Notes under the pieces: generated by a model | Databases searched by the model: none | What the model saw: only the letters and a program-made list of their open reading frames with translations | Told to the model about the DNA's origin: nothing | Shown: piece by piece, positions 1 to 7,663 of the stretch | Layout of the letters: each line of letters starts with the position of its first letter | How positions within the stretch are numbered: position 1 is the first letter of the stretch | Program-made: the position numbers and the translations under genes | Source: CAIMUS01 sp963708455 | GTDB taxonomy: Bacteria; Pseudomonadota; Gammaproteobacteria; Competibacterales; Competibacteraceae | Assembly (NCBI GenBank): GCA_963708455.1 | Contig: CAVPSQ010000004.1 | Location: forward strand, 186,001 to 250,000 | Length of the DNA: 64,000 bases | Reading direction: 5' to 3'

Positions 1-2160
1 CCGCCCCGAAAGGCGGGCGATGCACAGAGCGCCTTGCGATTACGCTTAGAGAAAAAGGTTTCAATCCACACCCGCCCCGAAAGGCGGGCGATGCGGTGCA
101 AGCGAATATGGACGCTGCAGAGCCGGTTGTTTCAATCCACACCCGCCCCGAAAGGCGGGCGATGCGGGTCTTCGATCGCGTCGCCGCCGGCACCGTCGAG
201 GTTTCAATCCACACCCGCCCCGAAAGGCGGGCGATGCTCGAATTTAGCCTCTTCGGGGATGCCCCAGACACGTTTCAATCCACACCCGCCCCGAAAGGCG
301 GGCGATGCAGTTTGGAGCGCTGCACTAAATCATTTTCAAACTGTTTCAATCCACACCCGCCCCGAAAGGCGGGCGATGCCAGCCACGATTCAGGCCATCG
401 ATAACCAAATCACGTTTCAATCCACACCCGCCCCGAAAGGCGGGCGATGCCCGCATCAACCAATATCACTGTCAATGCGACCACGTTTCAATCCACACCC
501 GCCCCGAAAGGCGGGCGATGCTTTTTGTCGCCCGGTTTGTAGATGAGGAATTTTATGTTTCAATCCACACCCGCCCCGAAAGGCGGGCGATGCGTCAATA
601 GCGGGATTAATTTATTTGGTTTGTCGAGTTTCAATCCACACCCGCCCCGAAAGGCGGGCGATGCTGCTGATATTTGCTTAGCGCCAGCACCATCTATCCG
701 TTTCAATCCACACCCGCCCCGAAAGGCGGGCGATGCGCCAGTGATAGCGATGTCTTTCAGGGTGTCCTGGTTTCAATCCACACCCGCCCCGAAAGGCGGG
801 CGATGCCTTAGAACTTCAGTACTACTTGCGGGGTCATCAGGTTTCAATCCACACCCGCCCCGAAAGGCGGGCGATGCCTAATATTTCCGCTGGTATGTAA
901 ATAATCAGCATGTTTCAATCCACACCCGCCCCGAAAGGCGGGCGATGCCCCACTTAAATTAACATTTTGCAAATCAATCCAGGTTTCAATCCACACCCGC
1001 CCCGAAAGGCGGGCGATGCAATACGACATAATCTATCGAAATGGAATAATCTGTTTCAATCCACACCCGCCCCGAAAGGCGGGCGATGCATTCTCCCCTC
1101 GGTTACCGCCGAGTCGGTGCGGTGTTTCAATCCACACCCGCCCCGAAAGGCGGGCGATGCAAACCGAGCAGGTGCAAGCCGCCAAGAAAGATCTGTTTCA
1201 ATCCACACCCGCCCCGAAAGGCGGGCGATGCAGGCCGCCTTCCACGAGTCGCTGGACGAACTGCTGTTTCAATCCACACCCGCCCCGAAAGGCGGGCGAT
1301 GCGTGAGAGGGCAGATGTACGCCGGATTCGGGATTGTTTCAATCCACACCCGCCCCGAAAGGCGGGCGATGCCCCCCCAGAACCTGCTTGACATAGGTCG
1401 CAGTAAAGGAGGTTTCAATCCACACCCGCCCCGAAAGGCGGGCGATGCAACCAAAACGAGACAATTACCAGTCACCTTATCGGTTTCAATCCACACCCGC
1501 CCCGAAAGGCGGGCGATGCGATGATCCAGTGCTATGGCTGAGGACTCTGAAAAGTTTCAATCCACACCCGCCCCGAAAGGCGGGCGATGCTAGAACCGCT
1601 ATGCGACGGCACTCGCTACGTGGAGGTTTCAATCCACACCCGCCCCGAAAGGCGGGCGATGCGTTTTCCTCGGCAACGCCACGGAAGAGGATGCGAAGTT
1701 TCAATCCACACCCGCCCCGAAAGGCGGGCGATGCTTTTCCCTTATCTTCACCATCGCGAGCTTAAATTGTTTCAATCCACACCCGCCCCGAAAGGCGGGC
1801 GATGCCCGGAAGGGTCCGCCATCGAGTGGTGGGCAATGTGTTTCAATCCACACCCGCCCCGAAAGGCGGGCGATGCGGGAGCGCGGGTACAGCTTTATTC
1901 GGTGACGGATGTTTCAATCCACACCCGCCCCGAAAGGCGGGCGATGCATGCGTCAACAAACATTACCATCAATGCGACCACGTTTCAATCCACACCCGCC
2001 CCGAAAGGCGGGCGATGCCTGTACGATCTGGCCAGCGGCGATATCATTAATGTTTCAATCCACACCCGCCCCGAAAGGCGGGCGATGCTCCATTGGTATC
2101 CGCCGCCGCTTGAATCGCCCGCTGTTTCAATCCACACCCGCCCCGAAAGGCGGGCGATGC
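1..2160 (-). CRISPR. Type I-C CRISPR array, 31 repeats, 30 spacers
   Basis: A 37-base repeat recurs every 69-76 bases; the first copy (1-23) is cut by the window edge and the last ends at 2160. Full copies start at 58, 129, 201, 272, 343, 414 and so on to 2124. Every copy contains the stem arms CCCGCC and GGCGGG around a six-base loop. Spacers are 33-37 bases and all appear distinct, although two are related (see findings). Read on the minus strand the repeat ends in GTGGATTGAAAC, the usual 3' end of I-C repeats, and the cas genes also run minus with cas2 nearest the array. The array is therefore transcribed right to left, and the newest spacers lie near 2124. The array may continue beyond base 1. 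Confidence 0.98.
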
Positions 2161-2337
2161 AGCATAGCTGCAAGATCATGATATTCAAAGCTTTCCAAGT
2201 TGTATAGCGCGATCCTCATAACGAGGACTATCGGAGTAGACTGACGGGTCAGCTTGCTTGCAAAATTAGCCATGAATATCAACTTCTTAAATGTAGCGCG
2301 AACCTTCAGGGTTTTCTTTCCCCGCTTGAGGTTCGCG
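2161..2337 (-). promoter_or_regulatory. CRISPR leader between cas2 and array
   Basis: This is the 177-base gap between the first (leader-side) repeat and the cas2 stop codon. It is more AT-rich than its surroundings and has no credible gene. Its position next to cas2 and the array orientation make it the leader, which should hold the array promoter and the signals for new spacer integration. Next to cas2 it carries the left arm of a perfect inverted repeat. Confidence 0.8.
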
Positions 2338-2340
2338 CTA
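2294..2340. repeat. 12-bp inverted repeat at cas2 end
   Basis: The arms TAGCGCGAACCT (2294-2305) and AGGTTCGCGCTA (2329-2340) are perfect inverted copies separated by 23 bases. The right arm covers the cas2 stop codon (2338-2340). It could be a terminator-like hairpin, a processing site, or a protein-binding site at the leader boundary. Similar GGTTCGCGC palindromes just after cas2 are known from other I-C loci by general knowledge; the role here is inferred. Confidence 0.75.
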
Positions 2341-2628
2341 GACGATGAGAGGCCCTTCAAAATCCACCGCCTTGAATTTTCCATACTCGATCACGTTCCG
2401 TTCCAGTGGTTCAGTCAGCCGGTAAAACCGCAGATTGTCTTCTTCCTCACTAATTTCCTTCAGCAGGCGGCGTTGTAAATCCTCAAAATGCATCTGATCA
2501 ACCCGGCATTCAAATACCGACTTTTGCACCCGTTGACCATAATTCAGGCAGACCTTGGCTACCCGCCGCAACCGCCGTTGGCCCTCCGAAGTCTCCGTGG
2601 ATACATCGTAAGCAACCAATATCAGCAT
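2338..2628 (-). CDS. cas2: CRISPR-associated endonuclease Cas2 (type I-C)
   Basis: This 96-residue protein has the normal length for I-C Cas2 and begins MLILVAYDVST, the beta1 strand of the ferredoxin-like fold with the conserved Asp. It continues with a RLRRVAKVCLNYGQRVQKSVFEC helix-strand block typical of the family. Cas2 dimers bridge two Cas1 dimers in the spacer-integration complex. The gene starts 11 bases after cas1 and is the last cas gene before the leader, as expected for I-C. Its stop codon lies inside a 12-bp inverted repeat. Confidence 0.97.
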   Translation of the reverse strand: MLILVAYDVSTETSEGQRRLRRVAKVCLNYGQRVQKSVFECRVDQMHFEDLQRRLLKEISEEEDNLRFYRLTEPLERNVIEYGKFKAVDFEGPLIV

Positions 2629-2639
2629 AGCGATAATCC

Positions 2640-3674
2640 CTAATGACCGAGGAATGGCAAATAGCCGTCCATATCGCCGCGCAGGGTACGGGCCAGGAAG
2701 CGGGCCTGAATATGAGGTAACAAGCCCATCGGCACGGACTGCTCCAGCAAAGGATGATTCAGTTCATCCTGCTTACGTTGCTGGTAGGCGGTGATCACCA
2801 TCTTGCGGCCCTGATCGTTGAGATATACCGCCCCACCGGATCGTTGCTCGAAACTGCTCGACGTTAACTGACCACGATTGATCAACGTGACTGCCAGGCG
2901 ATCGGCTATCACAGGCCGAAATTCCTCCATCAAATCCAACGCCAGCGCAGGTCGACCGGGGCGCACGGCATGTAAATATCCAAGCTGCGGATCGAGACCC
3001 ACGCCCTCCAACGCCGAGCGGCAATCATGCACCAGCAAGGTGTAAACGAACGAGAGCAACGCATTGAAACGGTCGAGCGGCGGTCTCCGGGTGCGCTTCT
3101 GAAAGCTGAAGGTATCCCGCTGCTCAGAGCGGACAAGATAGATAAGGGTCGCGAAATACACGCGGGCACTGTCTCCTTCCAGACCGCGCAAGGTATCGAG
3201 ATTACTCGCATCCGGCAACTCGCGCAGGTGATTCGCCAACAGTCGTGCCGCTTGGCGCAGAGCGTCGGCATCTCCTTTATTTCTGGTATCCCGCGCCCCT
3301 CTCAGCAAGACGTGACGGGTGTTACGCAGCTTACCTGCAATACAGGCACGAGCAATGTTCACCGTTGTTGCTCCATCCCTGGCTGCCGAATGCTGCGCCT
3401 GCCGCAGCAGGATGTTGCCGCTGACCGGTCCTTCCAGCCTGGCGCTGAACTGTCCCTGCCGGTTCAGCCAAACGACGCTTCTGCCCTCTTCGGCGCAGCG
3501 ATGCAGCACAGCGGGCGTCACCATGACGTCGCCGATGATGACCAAGCTGCCGAGATGATGCAGCGGCACTTGCAGCTTTTTCTCCCTATCGACTTCCACG
3601 CATAGAGTTTCGCCTTCTAACCGTATATAGGCATTGGGCGTGGTGACGAACAGCGTATTCAAGAGTTGGCGCAT
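2640..3674 (-). CDS. cas1: CRISPR-associated endonuclease Cas1 (type I-C)
   Basis: This 344-residue integrase inserts new spacers at the leader end of the array together with Cas2, with Cas4 helping select and trim PAM-bearing prespacers. Expected metal ligands are visible: Glu166 in LEGDSARVYF, His235 in GYLHAVRPGR and Asp247 in ALDLMEEFRP. The N-terminal beta domain (MRQLLNTLFVTTPNAYIRLEG) matches the I-C subgroup. The start overlaps the end of cas4 by 16 bases, which suggests coupled translation. The gene looks intact and, with the many distinct spacers, supports a system able to adapt. Confidence 0.97.
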   Translation of the reverse strand: MRQLLNTLFVTTPNAYIRLEGETLCVEVDREKKLQVPLHHLGSLVIIGDVMVTPAVLHRCAEEGRSVVWLNRQGQFSARLEGPVSGNILLRQAQHSAARDGATTVNIARACIAGKLRNTRHVLLRGARDTRNKGDADALRQAARLLANHLRELPDASNLDTLRGLEGDSARVYFATLIYLVRSEQRDTFSFQKRTRRPPLDRFNALLSFVYTLLVHDCRSALEGVGLDPQLGYLHAVRPGRPALALDLMEEFRPVIADRLAVTLINRGQLTSSSFEQRSGGAVYLNDQGRKMVITAYQQRKQDELNHPLLEQSVPMGLLPHIQARFLARTLRGDMDGYLPFLGH

Positions 3675-4330
3675 TCCTCATCCTCCTCTGGCATATACAA
3701 ACTGGCGCGCAACTGTTGCAAACGGCCGACGGCGGCGACCGCTTCCGGTTGGCAGGCATCCTTGAGAGAGCAATGGCGGCAACGCTCATCAGCCACCGGC
3801 GGCGGCAGGCGGCCATCGTGCAACAGATTGCGAATCAGCGGCGCCAACCGCTCGACTTCCGCCCGCAAGGCCAGCGTAATTTCAACGACCCGACGACGGC
3901 GGGAACTGTGGTGATAGATAGCCCCGTAACGAACCGGCAACCCTGTCATTTGTTCGAGGCACATTGCCTGAGCAGCCAGTTGAATATCATCATGTTCCTT
4001 GGGCCGGCGCGGCCCGTGTTTATATTCGACTGGATAAGGGGTGCCGTCATCCAGGAACTCTACGACATCGGCTTTGCCGACCAACCCCAGTCGCCGGGAA
4101 AAGATGGGTAATGCGCGCTCGACACGTACCCCTTCTTCCAGACAACTTTCGGGGATATCCACCTGGGCATGCACGGCACGACCTCGCAACGTATAGAGGT
4201 TCTCCTCGAAAGTCTGCTCCAGATGGATCAACGCGCATTGGCGTGGGCAATAGCTGTAATGCTGTAGGGCGGAGATGGGAACGGCGTCGTCCGCCTCATC
4301 CTCTAAATTCTCGTCCATAAATTCAATCAC
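3659..4330 (-). CDS. cas4: CRISPR-associated Cas4 nuclease
   Basis: This 223-residue RecB-like nuclease has the Fe-S cluster cysteines of Cas4: Cys28 in YSYCPRQC and Cys184, Cys187 and Cys193 in CRHCSLKDAC. Between them are the nuclease motifs GKADVVEF and PVEYKHG, with the catalytic Asp, Glu and Lys. Cas4 processes prespacers and checks the PAM before integration by Cas1-Cas2. The gene starts 8 bases after cas7 and overlaps cas1, so it is part of one operon. Length and motifs are normal. Confidence 0.96.
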   Translation of the reverse strand: MIEFMDENLEDEADDAVPISALQHYSYCPRQCALIHLEQTFEENLYTLRGRAVHAQVDIPESCLEEGVRVERALPIFSRRLGLVGKADVVEFLDDGTPYPVEYKHGPRRPKEHDDIQLAAQAMCLEQMTGLPVRYGAIYHHSSRRRRVVEITLALRAEVERLAPLIRNLLHDGRLPPPVADERCRHCSLKDACQPEAVAAVGRLQQLRASLYMPEEDEECANS

Positions 4331-4338
4331 CCAGCATT

Positions 4339-5220
4339 TCAGCCGATCAACCGTAACAGTTGAACACCCTCCGGCATATTGTCGTCCACTGTGATGGCGA
4401 AATCTTCGAACCGCCGTGGCACACTGCTTGTTGGAGTGACCCGAATATGATCGAACAAGACATGCGCGGGAGCGCGGCCCAATTTATTGTCATGTTTGAA
4501 TACATAGAGGCCACGAGTGGCCATTTGGCCACGGGCAGCGGAGCGATCATGCTCGAACATATTGGTCAGGGCCTCCCAAAACAATTGCAGATCATCCTCC
4601 GAGAAACCGGTTTGTTCGGCAAGATGGGCCGAAATGAAACCATGCGTCCTATACAGGCCATAAGGAATGGTGAATTTACGGCCCATGGTGCGATTATCGC
4701 CCCCTTGCTTTTCAGCCTCAGCTTCGGTAGCCACTGCCATGCGGGTGATGCTGTGTTCTAACGGCACTACCTGGTTAATACTCCGGGCAAAAGTTAATTG
4801 GATGGGACCGCGTACCTGACCGCAATTAATCCCAGTCGACATGACTGCTCCAAAGCCACGTACATCGTAGAAGTTTTGGCACATCCATTGCCTGGCCGCT
4901 TCTACATTATCTCCTCCCTTGCGTTTACCCACATCACCCGACAGGTCTATTTCCAGGGCTTGATAGGCGCGTTCATGCTGCTTGTTCAATATGGCTTTTT
5001 CTTTGATATAGATTTCATAGGGAGGCTTTTCACTTTTGGCAATGCCTACATAGTTCCTTATCTTGCGTTTCAAGCATACATCCGTAACCAGCCCATTACC
5101 GGTTTCTGGGTCCACACGCGGGAGATTACCAGCGTCCGGGTCACCGTTTGGATTACCATCAATTACGTCAAACAGTAACACAAACTCATAACGGTTTTGG
5201 ATCGAGTTGGTCATCTTCAT
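4339..5220 (-). CDS. cas7c: Cas7/Csd2, type I-C Cascade backbone
   Basis: This 293-residue protein is the repeated backbone subunit that coats the crRNA spacer in the I-C Cascade. It opens with EFVLLFDVIDGNPNGDPDAG, the conserved start of the Csd2 RRM fold, and contains the family segment RGFGAVMSTGINCGQVRGP. The start ATG overlaps the cas8c stop in an ATGA, so translation is probably coupled. An alternative start two codons later (5214) is possible. Length is typical. Confidence 0.96.
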   Translation of the reverse strand: MKMTNSIQNRYEFVLLFDVIDGNPNGDPDAGNLPRVDPETGNGLVTDVCLKRKIRNYVGIAKSEKPPYEIYIKEKAILNKQHERAYQALEIDLSGDVGKRKGGDNVEAARQWMCQNFYDVRGFGAVMSTGINCGQVRGPIQLTFARSINQVVPLEHSITRMAVATEAEAEKQGGDNRTMGRKFTIPYGLYRTHGFISAHLAEQTGFSEDDLQLFWEALTNMFEHDRSAARGQMATRGLYVFKHDNKLGRAPAHVLFDHIRVTPTSSVPRRFEDFAITVDDNMPEGVQLLRLIG

Positions 5221-6974
5221 TCCCCTTGTTGCTCGTTATCACTTTGATGCTTAGCGAAAAAATTTTGTCGCTGATGGTAATAGCCAATAGCAAAGCGGCC
5301 CTGGTCATCAAGACTCAGATGCGGCGGAAAGTTATCGATACCATCCATAATCTGGCCGATAAGCTTTTCCAGATTGACTGCCTGCCCGCGATTCTCCAGT
5401 TTGGCAATATGGTGATTTTTTAGCTTCATTAAATGGGAGAAAGCTATCACCGGCGTACTGGAAGCAGCGCCATAAAAGCGATCGCGAATCGTAGCATTGA
5501 TGCCGGGATTAGCAGCTTCTTGAGCACGTTCTAAAACGGCGAACAGTCGCCCAAGTCGATAACCTACATTGGTATTTTGTTCATCGAGTGACACTCCAAT
5601 CTCCTTCTGTTCAGATCTTGAGTTACGAACCAGCACCGCCTTGATGGCGGCGGCATGGGGATAGTCGACCTTTCTCTCCGCCCGCACCCGACGCAAGGCA
5701 GCCACCAGTAATGTACGTGGATAGGGTGTATCGGCCAGAATCGCCTTCATCACATCGCCGGCCAGATTCGGGGGGATATTTTCAGCTTTGCCCTGTAACG
5801 CGGTGGTGGTCAGCAGGCGAAACAGCGATAAAAATTCTGCTTCATAAGGCGCATGTTCGATACGGATGTCATCAAAGTACACTCGTATGTTTCGCGCCAA
5901 TTCACCCACGGTGCAGACATGCCAGAAGCGCACGGCGATACGGGCGGCATTGGGGGAAAGTCCCAGCACATAGAACCGGGTGCTGTCATCTTCAATAGGT
6001 ACAGCGCCGGATTGCGGAGCGGCATATAAAGCGCGAACTGCCTGGATATGGCGATCCGGGTCGTCCCGATCCTCTTCGATCCAATCGACAAAGCTGTCTT
6101 CTACCGGATGGGCTTTTTCCGCCCAGAATACAGTGGTGGCGTCGCCTACCTGCATACGCTGGCGTGAACCCTTGCGTAGCAGATGATTGACAGCCGTAGT
6201 GTAGGCGAAGGCGGCGCGTTCCCCTACAGGCGCATTCAAGCCTTGCGTCTTGCCGTAGGAATTGAAAGCATCCAGATTAAAAGAAACGATGTTGGCCCCA
6301 GCGGTCTGTGCATCCCAGACCCCTTTAATAGCAGGATGTAACCGAGCGATGACATCGAATCCGCCGGTGATTAAACAAGGGTTTCTTTGCTGCTGCCTGC
6401 CTGATAAGATCAATGTAATCGTATCTTGAACTGCCTGTCGTTGGCAGACGAGTTCAGTTTGATTAAGTAGACGAAAGCTGATATTCCCGGTACTACTTTT
6501 ACATTCCTGCCAATTGGAATGGGTATAAAGTTGTTCAAAATCCTGAGCCTTTAAAAAAGTCAATACTGCATTCACACCTTCATCGGCTATAGATTCAGCA
6601 AAAGTTTCCTCAATGCGTCGGATGAAAGCAGCGTGCATCTCATGGGATCTTTGTTGTTCTTTTTTAAATTTATTGGCATCGAGCTTTTCCGCCTTGGCTG
6701 TGCTGACCACACCTAATACGTAACCCAGCGTGTCCCAAAGCAGATTCGCTGCAATACCAGACGTTTTCTTTTCGCCCTGCGGAACAGTAAATATTCTTCC
6801 GCTCTTCTTCTTGCCTTCTCCTAGCCGGGTATCCTCAAGATCGATAAAGTGGCCTTCACGGTCGAGCACGATAATGAAAGGGATTTCCTTTTTTTCAAAT
6901 CCTAATGGTGCCAATTCAGTACTGTCTTCATGGGTTTTACGGTGGTAATAATCATTCAATGCCTGCAAAATCAT
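5217..6974 (-). CDS. cas8c: Cas8c/Csd1, type I-C Cascade large subunit
   Basis: This 585-residue protein begins MILQALNDYYHR, the characteristic start of Csd1. It is the large subunit that reads the PAM and recruits Cas3. The C-terminal part contains NTNVGYRLGRLFAVLERAQ. In studied I-C systems this part is also made separately, from an internal start, as the small subunit Cas11c. In-frame candidates here are GTG at 5636 (139 residues) or ATG at 5750 (177 residues); neither has a convincing ribosome-binding site. The gene overlaps cas5 by 4 bases upstream and cas7 by 4 bases downstream. Confidence 0.95.
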   Translation of the reverse strand: MILQALNDYYHRKTHEDSTELAPLGFEKKEIPFIIVLDREGHFIDLEDTRLGEGKKKSGRIFTVPQGEKKTSGIAANLLWDTLGYVLGVVSTAKAEKLDANKFKKEQQRSHEMHAAFIRRIEETFAESIADEGVNAVLTFLKAQDFEQLYTHSNWQECKSSTGNISFRLLNQTELVCQRQAVQDTITLILSGRQQQRNPCLITGGFDVIARLHPAIKGVWDAQTAGANIVSFNLDAFNSYGKTQGLNAPVGERAAFAYTTAVNHLLRKGSRQRMQVGDATTVFWAEKAHPVEDSFVDWIEEDRDDPDRHIQAVRALYAAPQSGAVPIEDDSTRFYVLGLSPNAARIAVRFWHVCTVGELARNIRVYFDDIRIEHAPYEAEFLSLFRLLTTTALQGKAENIPPNLAGDVMKAILADTPYPRTLLVAALRRVRAERKVDYPHAAAIKAVLVRNSRSEQKEIGVSLDEQNTNVGYRLGRLFAVLERAQEAANPGINATIRDRFYGAASSTPVIAFSHLMKLKNHHIAKLENRGQAVNLEKLIGQIMDGIDNFPPHLSLDDQGRFAIGYYHQRQNFFAKHQSDNEQQGE

Positions 6975-7642
6975 TCCATCACCTCCGCACTATCCCAGGC
7001 CGGCACTCTAACGGAACCGTTATCCATTTGAGCGCGGAAAAATCGCGGCGTCGGTTCGGCGCCGCTATGATCCATATCATAGAGCATCCAGCCCAGATCA
7101 CGATTTTCGGCAATGGGTATGGGTAATTCACCTGTCGGGTCGATATAGGTAAAAGCGGCGGAAAATTCCCGACAACCCAGATAAGGTTGATTGAAACATT
7201 GCCCTTTCTCCGCACGCCGGCGGAACATGTCGGCGAATTTGGTGGAGTTATCCTCAACACCTGCCTTGTCGGTCATCTCGAAGTAAGCATGGATCAGATA
7301 ATCCACCTGACGCAGCAACAGCCCTGCCCGTTGCTGTCGCACGTCTTCTATATAAAGCCCCAGGTTGCCACTCCCCTTATTCATGGCGGTACGCACACTG
7401 GCCGCCGGAATCACTGCCGAAACTTCATTACGTCGCACCGATTCCCAGCGGATCGGATTGAGTACGTCGATGCGGGTGACTACCCAGCGAATAGCAGGTT
7501 TCCAGAGAATCGCTTCGAGAATCCCGCGGGCGGCGGACGGTGTGATGACGTCGTAGGATACCCGCTCGACCTTCATTTCCGGGCGGGTAAAACAGGCGTT
7601 ATCTCCCCAAACACGTAAACAGACGGTTTGCTGGCCAATCAT
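6971..7642 (-). CDS. cas5c: Cas5c/Cas5d, type I-C crRNA endonuclease
   Basis: This 223-residue protein has the I-C Cas5 start (CLRVWGDNACFTRPEMKVERVSY) and the conserved PSAARGILEAILWKPAIRW segment. In I-C systems, which lack Cas6, Cas5 itself cuts the repeat hairpin in the pre-crRNA and then stays on the 5' handle as part of Cascade. No cas6 gene is present here, consistent with that role. It lies 21 bases after cas3 and overlaps cas8c by 4 bases. Length is normal. Confidence 0.95.
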   Translation of the reverse strand: MIGQQTVCLRVWGDNACFTRPEMKVERVSYDVITPSAARGILEAILWKPAIRWVVTRIDVLNPIRWESVRRNEVSAVIPAASVRTAMNKGSGNLGLYIEDVRQQRAGLLLRQVDYLIHAYFEMTDKAGVEDNSTKFADMFRRRAEKGQCFNQPYLGCREFSAAFTYIDPTGELPIPIAENRDLGWMLYDMDHSGAEPTPRFFRAQMDNGSVRVPAWDSAEVME

Positions 7643-7663
7643 TAGATTTTCCCTGCTGAGCAG

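Noticed and set aside
34..2207. Open frames of 60-206 codons running through the CRISPR array
   Set aside because: They consist of the translated repeat in successive frames joined by spacer codons, with no independent coding signal.
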